A DNA stretch of 49,987 nt from Diplocarpon mali (taxonomy: Eukaryota; Ascomycota; Leotiomycetes; Helotiales; Drepanopezizaceae), in assembly GCA_024741835.1 (NCBI GenBank), contig JAENRP010000325.1, positions 1 through 49,987 of the forward strand, in the 5' to 3' direction. Position numbers and translations under genes: made by a program. Shown piece after piece: positions 22,782 through 33,079 of this stretch. The notes beneath the pieces are model-generated. The model was not told the origin of the DNA. It was given only the letters and a program-made list of their open reading frames with translations, and did no database searches. The stretch's first letter is position 1. Every line of letters begins with the position of its first letter.

Positions 22782-23086
22782 TATAATAACACAGAACCGC
22801 TAAAGTGCGAGATCAAGTATAGTAGTAAGAAGTGGTGCAAAAGGCGTATTCTATAGGTCTAATACAAAAGAAATAAAGAAGTTAAAGAGCCTTCCTTAAG
22901 GGAGAGCCCTTCTTCCTTATATATATAGTAGCTAGAAGCTCTTTGCCTATTTACGTAATATTATATAAGAATATCCTTTTACACCTTTAGGGTCGATTCA
23001 AAATAACCTTATATCGAATCGAGATTGTAAAACCTTAAACGCCGTACTCCTAGGTAATTGCACCAGTTGGGGGTGCGGCTGTTATA
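22782..23086 (-). repeat. Gypsy-A 5' LTR
   Basis: 305 bp, same length as its partner at 15537-15841. Plus-strand reading begins TATAATAACACAG and ends GGCTGTTATA. Differences between the two LTRs that I checked are transitions, so LTR divergence here measures RIP rather than time since insertion. Confidence 0.92.
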
Positions 23087-23091
23087 AGCTG
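23087..23091 (+). repeat. Right target site duplication of Gypsy-A (AGCTG)
   Basis: Exact copy of 15532-15536. Copia-A resumes at 23092 and completes the interrupted palindrome and the reading frame. Confidence 0.9.
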
Positions 23092-26000
23092 GGTTTGCAA
23101 TTGGAAAATGGTAAAACCTCGAACTGCTATTACTAGTCCTTTTTAGCTGCTGATAATAAAGTATCGACTGATAATAGGCTACTAAAGCTATTAGAAGCTA
23201 AAAGCCTATTAAGGTATTAGCTAATATATAGAAGATTTGCGCATTTAAGACTAGAGAAATTAAGGGGCTTATATAAGGTCTTGATTCTAAAATGGAAGAT
23301 CTAAGTACTAAAGGATCGCTTAGTATACTGAATTTGCAAGCTGATAAAACTTCGAAATCAGATGCGAACTAAGCTTAGTCTATAGAAAGATTCGATACTA
23401 GCGCTAATATCTATTAATACTACTGGACTATTTATAACCTTAATTAAAGGAAATAATTGGTTTTCTTAAATAGTAAATAACTTTAATTAATAGATATAGA
23501 CTATTTGTACTAGGACTAAATCTAAGCTTAAAGAAAAGCTAGAAACTTGAAAAGTGATAAAGGAACGCTAGACCTAGTTAAAGCTAATAGCTATTAAGTC
23601 TAATAACGCATTAAAGATTAAGGTAAAGCTTAATAAATAGGTAAAATAAAGAGTTTATTATAAACTAATTATAATATATAAAGGTTCTTATTAAAATGGT
23701 ATCGCTAAGTAAAGCATCTAGTAAGTAAAGACTGACTATTGCGCTCTATTGCAAGATGCTGACTTGCTATTAGAATTCTAAGACCTTGCGATTAAGGCAG
23801 ATGTATACCTGCGAAATAGAATAGGTAGTGGACTAATAGTTAATAGCACTTAAATATTACTATATAAGGCATATTTCGGATAGAAACTAAGCTTGGACTA
23901 TATTTGCGTCTTTAGAAGTATCTGCTACTCTTATATTAGCCTAAAGTCCTAGCTTATAAGTATAAAGAGTAAGAAGCTAATAGATTAAGGTAAAGAGTAT
24001 ATATTTATTAAGTATATTAAATAGATAATAAAGTAATAGATAGTATATGCGCTAGATCTAGGGCAAGTAATTATATCTTTGATAGTTGAGTTTAATAAAT
24101 CTTAAAATAGGAAGGAGCTATCTTTAAAGCTCTATATACCTAGAGATTCGTAAGGTATACTACTCGATAGTAATACTATTAAGCTAAACTAATAATCCTT
24201 TTCTCTTAGCTTAGGCATATTAAGCGTACCTGCTAATCGACGACCTACTAATTGCCTAAAGGCCAAATAGACTATTCCTATCGTTTGCGAACTGCTTAAA
24301 GTATAAAATAACTTTAATATTATTATCCCTTTAGTTAAAGTACCTATAGTAAAGGATATTCCTAAAATAAATATAAGTAATAATAAGCCTTTACTATTAG
24401 AAAGCAGTTCTTTAAATAATAAGCCTACGGAACCTATAGCCGAACCTACGCCTTTAAAGAGGAATAAAGACCTAAAACCAGAAGATACCTTAGACAAATG
24501 CGAGTCTAAGTATATCTAGGCTATAATAGCGCATAGGATCTATAAGCTCGAACTTTAATAGAGCTTTAATAAAGATAATGCATTCTTAGCTGCTAAGGAG
24601 ATAATAAAAATCTCTCTTTTAAAGACGTATAATAAAGCTATTAATAATCTGGAAAATAGAGTAGTATAAAATAAGGCAATCTAAAAGGAGATAAGTTCTC
24701 TTATTACAAATGGTATATAGATAGAGGAACTAACGCTAAAGGATATGAACCTAGTATTAATAAAGTGGGTCTTTATAATTAAAATATATGTAAATAGGAC
24801 TTTAAAATGTTATAAGGCAAGGCTTATAGCTAAGGGCTTCTTTTAATAGTATAGAGAAGACTACTTCGATACGTTTGCGCTAATAGTTCGCATAGATACC
24901 CTTTGCATATTTATAGCAATAGTAGCTGCTAAGGACCTTAAATGCAAATAGTATAATATTAAAAATGCATTTACTAAAGCGATTATAAAGGAACGGATTT
25001 TTCTCTTTTAACCTAATAGTATCCTTATATGCGCTAGCTACTCTTTCTATATACTTCGCAGTATCTATAGGCTTAAGCAATCAGCTTATAATTAGAACCT
25101 CTTATATAGCTCTACTTTAATAGAAATAGGATTTATTTAAAGCCTAGCTAACCCTTATCTATTTACCTATATTAAGCGTAGAATTAAGTTGCTATTATAT
25201 ATTGATAATATTGCTATAGCTATAAAAATAATTACTTAATTAGATTAGTTCTTTATAACTATTTAGAAACGTTTTAATACTAAGGATCTAAGGGGAATTT
25301 ATAAGATCCTTAGCATTTATATTATAAGGAACTGCTTTACTTAAGAGCTCTGGTTAAACTAAGAGTAGTATATTAAGAAGATCCTAGACCAAATAGGACT
25401 TTCTACTTATGCTTCCAACTTTAAGCTAAAGCGTACTTTAATCGAAGGAAAGTACGATAAGTTAAAGCCTATTAATGAAAATAAGTAAAGAGGAGATTTA
25501 AAGAAGTACTAATAGGATATTAAAGCAATTATATATACTATAGTATATATAAGACCAGATATCGCCTTTATTATTAGGCAACTTAATCAGAACCTAAAGG
25601 ATCTAACGATTTAATATAAGAATATAGTTAAGTGATTTAAAAAGTACCTTCGATTAATAATTATATAAAAGGTAAGATATAGACTAATGAAATATATAAG
25701 TATAAAGCTTAAGGTATATACTAATTCTAATTAGGCAAATATAAAAGGTCGGAAAAGTATATTTAAAAGCGTAGTAATGCTATATAGTAGACTTATATTA
25801 TAAGGAAGTAAGAAGTAGAAATCAGTAGCTACTGCAAGTACTAAGGCCGAATATATATTAATATTATTAAATTGCAAATAAGGATTATAAATTGCTTAAG
25901 TTTTAAAAGATATAGGTTTTATTAAGTATATTAGATAAGATAGGAACTATATTAATCTTTAAGCAGATAATATAAAGGCGATTGCACTTATAAAGAATCT

Positions 26001-26199
26001 ACACTTATATAAGCGATCGAAATATATTAATATTACCTACTACTTTATCTATAACCTTATTATAAAGAATAAGTTATTAATTACTTATATCTTAACCAAT
26101 CGAATAGTAGTAGATAGATTTATAAAGCTATTAAAGATAGTTATAAAGTTTAAAGCGTTTAAAGATATACTAAAGTTGCAAAAGATAGTAGGGGCTTAA
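23092..26199 (+). pseudogene. Copia-A integrase, RT and RNase H, dead (copy 1)
   Basis: Continues the Gag-protease frame after Gypsy-A and ends at TAA 26197-26199, about 1035 codons. Integrase: a LIYRRFAHLRLEKL block near 23220 (pre-integrase zinc region), TTGLFITLIKGNNWF at about 23420, then NGIA-x-x-SI near 23695 (the usual HQNGIAERSI block) and NRIGSGLIVN near 23820. RT: YKARLIAKGF near 24810, DTLCIFIAIVAAKDL near 24900, KNAFTKA near 24960, and the active site LLYIDNIAIA with YIDN at 25198-25209 (second Asp to Asn). RNase H: SVATASTKAEYI near 25825, then ADNIKAIALIKN near 25970. Antisense open frames at 24189-24497 and 24880-25080 are shadows. Inactive. Confidence 0.92.
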
Positions 26200-26502
26200 T
26201 AGGCTTAAGGACGACTCCTAGGCCCGCCTTACAAGTTAGGTCATATAGTCTTATAAAGGAAAGTTTTTTAAATCGACTCCTAGGCCTAGACTGCGAGTTA
26301 AGTTATATAGTCTTATAAAGGAACGCTTTTAGGAAAATTGACTCTTAGTCCTACCTTATAAGTAGAGTTTGGTAATTTTAATAAAGGTTGCTTTTAATTA
26401 ATTATTTTTAATTTAAAGAGATACCTAGGAATTGGATTAGTGCAAAAGGATAGTTATTATTTTCCTAACTATAGGTTAATCGGAATAAGGTTTAAGTAAA
26501 GG
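26200..26502 (+). other. Copia-A 3' untranslated region with three palindromes
   Basis: From the pol stop to the LTR. 23-bp palindromes at 26214-26236, 26276-26298 and 26341-26363, spaced 62 and 65 bases, each followed by a conserved stretch containing TATAGTCTTATAAAGGAA after the first two. Ends with a purine-rich AAGTAAAGG before the LTR, the polypurine tract position. The same region, inverted, is at 38930-39230. Confidence 0.8.
26214..26363 (+). repeat. Cluster of three 23-bp palindromes in Copia-A 3' end
   Basis: Arms: ACTCCTAGGCC with GCCTTACAAGT; ACTCCTAGGCC with AGACTGCGAGT; ACTCTTAGTCC with ACCTTATAAGT. Steps (62, 65) are not multiples of three, and the cluster is after the pol stop, so here the motif is non-coding. 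Confidence 0.8.
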
Positions 26503-26697
26503 TATTAAGATAGGTAATATAGCTATTACTCTAATATATTATTATATAACCCTACTGCTTAATCAGTAGGATATCGATATATATATAGCTATAAGGAAGA
26601 AAGGGGTAACCTTCCTTCCTTAACTCTTACTAATATATCGACTATCGACCTCTAGAAGTTTCCCTTACCTACTGCGCCGACTCACTTAAGCTTAATA
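26503..26697 (+). repeat. Copia-A 3' LTR (copy 1)
   Basis: 195 bp; begins TATTAAGATAGG (TGTTGAGATGGG in copy 3) and ends CTTAATA. The internal hairpin CCTACTG to CAGTAGG is at 26551-26570. Strongly RIP-altered compared with 1870-2064. Confidence 0.92.
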
Positions 26698-27166
26698 GAA
26701 TCGAATAATTTCTCCTTTAAGGCCATTATAGCCAGTAGGGGTAATCGGTTTAGGCAGTTTAATAAACTTCACCCTAAGTCTTTAAGAGAGCTGGTATGCT
26801 AAAGACGTCTTAATAATACCGAAAATATTAGCTCTGCTATTAATATAGGCAACTGTTTTAATAAATGATCCATTTTAAGCTAATTCTATAGGAATTAAGA
26901 ACTAGCGGCCGCCTATTGATAAGCGGGAATCAAAATCCAAGTCTTTCTACAAATTATATCCTATATTATAGTAGGAGTCTTTGCCATAGCTTAGCAGTTT
27001 CCTAATAGTAGGTTGTTTTCTATCTTAACTTTAGCTATTATAAACTCGCCCTGCTTCTTTAGCTTAAGGCAGTCCGTCGCATAGTGACTGAGGGCTTTGC
27101 AATTATAGCAGAAACCAGACAACGGCTTCGGGCTGGCAGACCTTTCTCAGTAGGCCGCCGGCGAGG
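26698..27166 (-). pseudogene. Gypsy gag fragment with an intact zinc knuckle
   Basis: Lies between the Copia-A 3' LTR and the Gypsy-C LTR. On the minus strand at 27110-27069 it reads CYNCKALSHYATDC followed by LKLKK, a complete CX2CX4HX4C nucleocapsid knuckle with all four ligands present. It retains more CA/TG than the neighbouring Copia. It is an element fragment into which Copia-A copy 1 (right edge 26697) and Gypsy-C (left edge 27167) probably inserted. Which Gypsy family it belongs to is unclear: its finger differs from those of Gypsy-A and Gypsy-D. Frame limits not fixed. Confidence 0.7.
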
Positions 27167-27407
27167 TGTTACGACTTGCTCTGGAGCGTACAGAGGGGCG
27201 ATAATCGAGTAACGCTGACTGTATTACCTCAAGAGGTACGCTATGTAATAGAGAAGAAAAGATAAAGAAGAGAGAGTCTCTAGTAGAGCTCCTTTAGAAT
27301 AAGTATAGGTGCTTTACTAGCGTGCATATGATCTAGCTACCTCGCTACCTTAGCGTGCACCTGACTTCGATACGTGATATAATTGTATATATAATGCAGC
27401 TGTAATA
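27167..27407 (-). repeat. Gypsy-C 3' LTR
   Basis: About 241 bp; plus-strand reading begins TGTTACGACTTGCTC and ends GCTGTAATA. The boundary on the right is set by the polypurine tract; the left by TG and the change from gag-like sequence. A second copy was not found, so ends are inferred from parallels with Gypsy-A. Confidence 0.7.
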
Positions 27408-27424
27408 CTACCCTCCTCCTTTGA
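27408..27424 (-). promoter_or_regulatory. Gypsy-C polypurine tract
   Basis: Minus strand TCAAAGGAGGAGGGTAG directly upstream of the 3' LTR, nearly identical to that of Gypsy-A. It shows that the two chromoviruses are related although their LTRs differ. Confidence 0.78.
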
Positions 27425-27539
27425 AAAACTGCGCCTGCGCAATTATATCTATAGGCGTATTATCTTTTAGGTCCCTATAGTCGTCAACTCTATTATTATA
27501 TGACTTAAGCTAGCTTAATAGCGCCCTTAGTGGCCCCTT

Positions 27540-30500
27540 AGCTTAAGGGTTCTTTAGATGGAAATCTTAAATAGTATGCGGTGCTATTATAGTATTAGAG
27601 TATAGGTACTATTTGAGGTCTTTATTAGCTCCTTTCTACTTAATTTGATATTTGAGCTTCTTAGCTTAAATATAAGATCCAATTATTTCTTCGATCTCTT
27701 ACTCCTCTTATTCTAGTAGTACTTTAATTAGGGCAAGAGGTTCTTAAGCTTAGCTTAGCAGAGGGTTAGGAACGTATTTTCGCAGTAAGTAGGAGTGAAA
27801 TATAAGGTAGATTAAACGGAGCGAATCAGGCAATTGTAGCTTCCAGCTTTCCCCTAGCTTTTCTAGTACTTTTATTAAGCCGTACTACTTATCGGAGAGC
27901 TTTCGGCTCGGCCGGTCCAGTTTCCAATTTTTAATACTAATTAGTATATTATCCCCTATAGTCTAATCAACTAACTAGTAGTAGAGATCTGCGAGCTGTT
28001 TTATTTTAGCTTATTATACTTAGAGAGATAATTAAGCGAATTGGACTACTTTTTAAGCTTTAATAGCTATATAGAGCGCTGTTTTATGATTTAATCTCTC
28101 GATTGCTATCCGTAGAGGCTTTAGATTAATTAAATTCTAAGAGGAGCGAGCTTTATAGCTATTTAGCACTTAGAAAGGGGAAATTTGCCTTAGGGATTTA
28201 TAAGGCAAGGTCAATTAGGCAATATCTATCAAAGGCAAGAGATAACTCTAATTATCTTAATAGTATAAGTAGAACAGTCTAAGGCGTTATTTTAAATACT
28301 AGTTTATAATCTTAGTTTAGCTATTGACATTAGGGTTATAAGCTATAGTTAGCTTAACCTTTGTATCTAATATCTAATAGAGCTCTTTCTAAAAGGTAAA
28401 GACGAATTAGGTACCTCTATTTAATAGAATCGAGTTAGGTATGCCGAAATGGCATATCTAGTAAATTAAAAATAACTCTGCAAGGCCTTTTGCATCAACT
28501 GTCTTATAGTATAGGATCGATACTGCCTTCTTTAACAATCGGTCTATTATTATTAATATAAAGTCGTAGCCGAGTTTGTTAAGCAGGAGCTTTGTAAAAT
28601 CTATAGTTAAGTATTAGTATGCTTATTCAGGAATTGGCAAAGGTTATAGGAAACCTAGGGTTTTATTATAATAAGCTTTTATTCTTAAATAATAATAGTT
28701 CTAGATATAAGTGCTAACGTCGCTGCTAAGGCTTTTCTAATAGTATTTTCTTCCTATTAAAAGCCTTATTTTCCCGATTCTAGTATAGGCGACGCAAGGT
28801 TGCTTATATATATAACGAATTAAGGCTATTTATAGTTCAGGAGGTTATAATAGTATAATAAGTCTACCTTAGAAGAAGAGTTTGCCTTAGCTGAGTTTGT
28901 AATCAAGGCTATAGCTCTACGCCTCGTCTCGGAACTTCTATAGCTTAAGGGAGGTCTTATTAGCTTAAATGACTTTATTAATAACGTAGTAGTTCGCTAT
29001 ATTATACTCGACCCTAGACGTTAGGTCGGCAGGTGCCTCTATTAGCGCGATTGGCATACTTGTCACTTATAGGCCGGGCCTGCGAATGGAATTGATCTGC
29101 GCTAAAGTTACTTATAGGCCGGGCCTAGGAGTAGAATCGCCTCTAGTGGCGAGTACTTCTATAGAGAGCTTGTTATTAGGTAAGAGCTACTAGTGGCATA
29201 AAGCTCGTTTCCTGGCCTTAAGAGGGGTTAGCTCCTAGTCTCGATAGGAGAGTATATTAGCCAGCGTATTCGTTGTGCATATTTGGTATATAATAAGGAA
29301 GTTGAATTTAGCAAAGGACTCCGCCTAGCGAGCCTACTAGGCTATTAAGTCCTTAATTATTATAAAGTACTTAAGGGCTTTATGATTTATATATACGCGT
29401 ACTGTTTTCTAGGCCTTAAGTAGCTTTGCCTTATACTAGTAAAATGATCTAAAAATCGCTAGGAGCTCCTTATTATAAATAGGGTAATTTAGCTTAGCGT
29501 TATTTATAGTCTTTAAGAAGTACCCGATTAGGTAGTAGTTATTATCTTCCTAGAGTTAGGAGAGTACGCTAGCGACTATACTATTAGAGGCATTGGTCTT
29601 AAGCCTTATCTACTTCTAAGGGTGATAGTAGTATAAAATCGGAGTCGTTTAAAGGCTTAAGCGCAGAGCTTCTTAAGCTTCTTTATAAGCGTTATTAAAA
29701 TAAAAAGGAACGTTTCCTATAAGAGCTATTAAGGGTCGGCAGATACGACTATAGCCTTGAATAAACCTTTAGTAGAAGTTATAGAACCCTAGGAAGCTCT
29801 ATACGCTGCGTATATTCTCGGCGTATTTCCACTCTTAAATAACTAAGACCTTATTAAAGTCTACCTTAATTCTATAAACTCTAATAATAAACCCTAGGAA
29901 CTTAGTCTTAGTAACCCCGAACTCGCTTTTCTTAATATCTACTTAAAGGCTATAGCGTTAGAGAATTCCTAAGATCTTCTTAATATAAATCTTATAATTA
30001 AGGGAGTTTTCTAAGTAGATTAGAATATTATCTAAGTAGGCAGAGTAGAAATCGTTAAGGTGCTTAAGGAGAATATTATTAATAAACCTTTAAAAGGTAG
30101 CAGGCCTATTTATTAGCTTAAATAGCAAAACCTTATACTTATAGGTCCTATAGTGCGTGCGAAAGGTAGTCAGGTCCTCGGCGTTAGCTAATATGCGGAT
30201 ATAGTAGAAGGCTTATTATATATCGATTTTTATAAAAACATAAGCTTTCGATATATATACTATTATCTTATTAATAAGTAGAATCAGGTAGGGGTCTTTC
30301 TTTATTAGGGCGTTCAGTTTCCGATAATCGACGCATAGATATAAGGAGCTATTAGCTTTTCTAATAAAGAGGATTGGGGCTGCCTAAGGGGAACTCGAAG
30401 CTTCGATAAATCCTTTATATAGGTTCTCGAGAATATAGCTCTTGACCTCTAAGAGCTATTCGTCAGTAAGGCGGCAGAGGGGTTTAATTATCAAGTTGTT

Positions 30501-30657
30501 CTCGCTTATCAGCTCGATTTTATAATCTACCCCTGGCCTAGGTTCCGGCAGCTAATTAAAGGCCTAGCGATTGAAAACGTTCTTGAATTTGATGTACTAA
30601 GGCGGGAGCTTCTAGTCTATTAGCTCGTCGTTACTCTTATACTTGGCTTACAGCGCC
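27540..30657 (-). pseudogene. Gypsy-C RT, RNase H, integrase and chromodomain, dead
   Basis: Minus strand. RT: PILFIRKANSSLYLCVDYRK at about 30380-30320, with LNALIKKDPY after it, and the active site AYLDNILIYLEN with YLDN at 30038-30027 (first Asp kept, second Asn). Integrase core: TIDFTKL and LGYDFILIIIDRLLKKA at about 28620-28530, then FGIPNSILFNRGTQFVF near 28440-28390, holding the second-Asp block (D changed to N). Chromodomain at about 27720-27550: EIEEIIGSYI, KLKYQIK, KGANKDLK, IAPHTI, DFHLKNP. Two palindromes at 29065 and 29110 lie between RNase H and integrase. Inactive, but the best preserved pol in the window. Confidence 0.88.
29065..29132 (-). repeat. Pair of 23-bp palindromes inside Gypsy-C
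   Basis: 29065-29087 (arms ACTTATAGGCC and GGCCTGCGAAT) and 29110-29132 (arms ACTTATAGGCC and GGCCTAGGAGT), spaced 45 bases or 15 codons. The central halves AGGCC and GGCCT are perfect in both. Confidence 0.85.
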
Positions 30658-31250
30658 TGTCACGGCACGGTTGTACCATAGTCGCGACAAAAGTACGAGA
30701 ACTGTCCGAGCAGATAGTAGTACAAACAGAGGCGAAATAGACTAATATAATAGATACGCCGCACCTTTACTATACCTTTCCTTTAATAGATAGAATATGA
30801 CTTATTAGTAGAAATCGACTTCTAAGAGTCGTAGGCTAAGGAGAATATATTAGGAGGAAGGCTTCCTACTTTGCATATACTCCTTAGCTTTGAATTTTAT
30901 ACAATTTAATAGCCTTGATCTTAATGACTTTATCAACTTATGCCTTGCTTCTACTATTATATAATTTAAAGCTTATACCCCCTCCGGCCTTATAAGGCGA
31001 TATAATATACTTAGCAAAGGACTAGTACCCCTTTAAAGACCCTTCTTCCGACCGACTCTTATAATATATAGAAGTAACTTAAAGAACGGCCTCAATATTC
31101 GGTCCCTTTTTAAACTTAAGAATCGAAAGAAGAGCTAATAGACTTAGCTAAAATAACTATCGATAGTTAATAGCTCTTAGCTGACTTTAAAAGAAATTGT
31201 AAAATCTGTAAGTTAAGGCATTTCCTAACTATAGCCCTTAGTAGGACGAA
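30658..31250 (+). repeat. Gypsy-D 5' LTR and leader
   Basis: Starts TGTCACGGCACGG. The first 130 bases are GC-richer with normal CA/TG; RIP-like composition follows. The 3' limit of the LTR and the primer site were not resolved because no partner LTR was found. Confidence 0.5.
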
Positions 31251-31699
31251 AACGTTATATAAGGACCTTTTACTTTAAGAAAATCAATCTTAAGATAATA
31301 ATGCTAGTACCTCTTAAGTTAAATAACCTCTTAATTAAAGAGGATACTCTTTAAAACCCTACGGATAATGAATCTCTTATACCAGCCGACTTTACTAATA
31401 AGCCTCGATCAGCCCCCTCTTTAAAACGAACCTTATATAATATAAAAGATATATCGACCTCCTTTAAATAAGAAGCCTTAATCTGACTTATCTCTTATAC
31501 TAATATAAAGGCTAAGAGAGACGACTTCTTTATATTACTAAAGTTTCAAACTAAGGCGGGTAAGAGATCTACTATATATAAGGATCGACTAATAGTAAAG
31601 GAATGCTTAATAGAATACTATTATTAATATATTAAATAATAAGATTCGGTAGTTTAGAGTTTTTATAATTATATCTAAATAATAAAGGAAGCGACTATA

Positions 31700-32720
31700 C
31701 TTATAACTGCGCAGCTGTAAGAAGAGCTTAAAACGACCTAAGAGACTAGTATATATTAAAAGAACTTAATAAAAGAGCAATAATATATAAACTCAGCTAG
31801 CTAGCCGGCTACCCTTACTTTATAAAGCCGACCTCTCTTTAAAAATCCTTATAAAGATCCTCCTACTGCTTAGTTTAAATAGCCTATCGAAAGGGAACCC
31901 TACTCTAATATCCTTGACTTTAAAGGATAGAGTCGAACCCTTAAACCTAGTCGCTAGGTCCGCTTAATAAAGATCAAAGATCTAAACCCCTTTTTAAGTA
32001 AAGGAGATATTAAGGTTAAGGACTAGATCTTTAATATATAATAGAAGATAAAGGTTAATTATATAAAGTTTCTTAATAAATTAGTCGCTTTAGTATATAC
32101 TATTAGTTTGATAATAAGGGACGCTTAAAGCTTAATCCAAGATCGACTTATAAAAGAATTTATTAAATAAATTAAAATAGCTATATAATTATTCCGAATC
32201 TTATAAAGGGCCTATAGAGTTAATAAAGAAATAAAGTGATAAATAGCTAAAGAGAATTAGATAAAGCTTAAATAGGGAAATACCCCCTTTATAGCTTTTT
32301 AAGCCGACTTCTGCAGACTAGCTTCTAAACTAGGGAAGTCGACTAACGACTAATATAAGGCGCTTTAGGATAAGGTAAAAGTGTCCTTGCTAAAGCAACT
32401 CTCTAACCGGAAGTTCGACTACCTTAGAGACTTGGCCGAATGGTTTATAAATAAAGAGAACCGATAATTCCGCCTTTTACTATAACGCTCTAATTGAAAT
32501 AAGTATTAGGCTAAAACTACTAATTAGCCTTCCTCTACCTTTTAATAAATAGGACCTATATGCTATAAACGAGCCCTAAGTCGTCTTTAAAAGGAATTGA
32601 GCATTACCCTTAGACCTTTAGTACTTAAAGATAATAAACGCGCCTCTTATAATTAAACCCTAAAGTCTAACGACACTTGCTATAAGTATAGATAAAAAGG
32701 GTACTATAGCTAAGACTGCT
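31700..32720 (+). pseudogene. Gypsy-D gag, dead
   Basis: Plus-strand gag relic upstream of the pol of Gypsy-D. The nucleocapsid knuckle at 32678-32719 reads C-Y-K-Y-R-stop-K-G-Y-Y-S-stop-D-C: CX2CX4HX4C with the second Cys and the His changed to Tyr and two stops. Upstream sequence (about 32280-32600) reads as a Leu/Lys/Asp-rich capsid-like region with many TAG codons. Start codon not fixed. Confidence 0.72.
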
Positions 32721-33079
32721 TTAAATAATATAAGATTATGCTAATAGAAAAAGGTTATAATAAACTAAAGAATAACGCTAAGATAATAGACGATATAAAG
32801 GAATTAAGAAACGAATCACTTTAGGATTTTAAGTATTACTCTTAAAGCGCAATTGATACTAGGAATCGGTCGACCTATTTAGGCTTATTAGAGGATAGCA
32901 ATTTATAACTTAATATTAATTCTATTAAAGAGGTTGCTATATTGACCTAATAGTTCTAATAAACTATAGGGCTAATGCCTTAGGAATTATTAATCGCAAG
33001 ATACTCCCTTCCTTAACTATATAGCTAAAGCTACCGACTTACTACCTTAAGAGACCGATCCCTTTATAAGGATTTGATA

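Larger units (their letters stand above)
15537..23086 (-). mobile_element. Gypsy-A, full-length chromodomain Ty3/Gypsy retrotransposon (chromovirus)
   Basis: Complete 7550-bp element in minus orientation, inserted in Copia-A copy 1. Both LTRs are 305 bp and the target duplication AGCTG is exact. Minus-strand order is 5' LTR (23086-22782), gag with zinc knuckle, protease region, RT, RNase H, integrase, chromodomain, then a GC-richer segment with a plus-strand frame, polypurine tract and 3' LTR (15841-15537). The C-terminal chromodomain places it among chromoviruses, which can target heterochromatin. Coding parts carry many RIP stops. It is younger than Copia-A copy 1, being nested in it. Confidence 0.93.
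13243..26697 (+). mobile_element. Copia-A copy 1, Ty1/Copia retrotransposon split by Gypsy-A
   Basis: Plus-strand Copia element made of 13243-15536 and 23092-26697, separated by Gypsy-A. Order is leader repeats, Gag, zinc knuckle, protease, coding minisatellite, integrase, RT, RNase H, three palindromes and 3' LTR, the Ty1/Copia order (integrase before RT). The 5' LTR and primer site are missing: the match to copy 3 stops near 13243. Joining the two halves across the AGCTG duplication keeps one reading frame. Copies 2 and 3 of the family are inverted relative to this one, giving long imperfect inverted repeats across the window. Confidence 0.9.
27167..30657 (-). mobile_element. Gypsy-C, 3' part of a chromodomain Ty3/Gypsy element
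   Basis: Minus-strand element: 3' LTR at 27167-27407, polypurine tract, chromodomain, integrase, RNase H, RT. It is cut at 30657 by the start of Gypsy-D just upstream of the RT, so protease, gag and 5' LTR are missing here. I did not find them to the right of Gypsy-D. RIP is lighter than in Gypsy-A and Gypsy-E: RT retains long readable runs and many Trp, Gln and Cys codons are kept. Confidence 0.85.

Noticed and set aside
24189..24497. 102-codon minus-strand open frame
   Set aside because: Antisense to the Copia-A region between integrase and RT, whose motifs read on the plus strand.
24880..25080. 66-codon minus-strand frame with a similar one at 47952-48152 on the plus strand
   Set aside because: Both are antisense to the Copia-A RT; similarity is due to the element copies.
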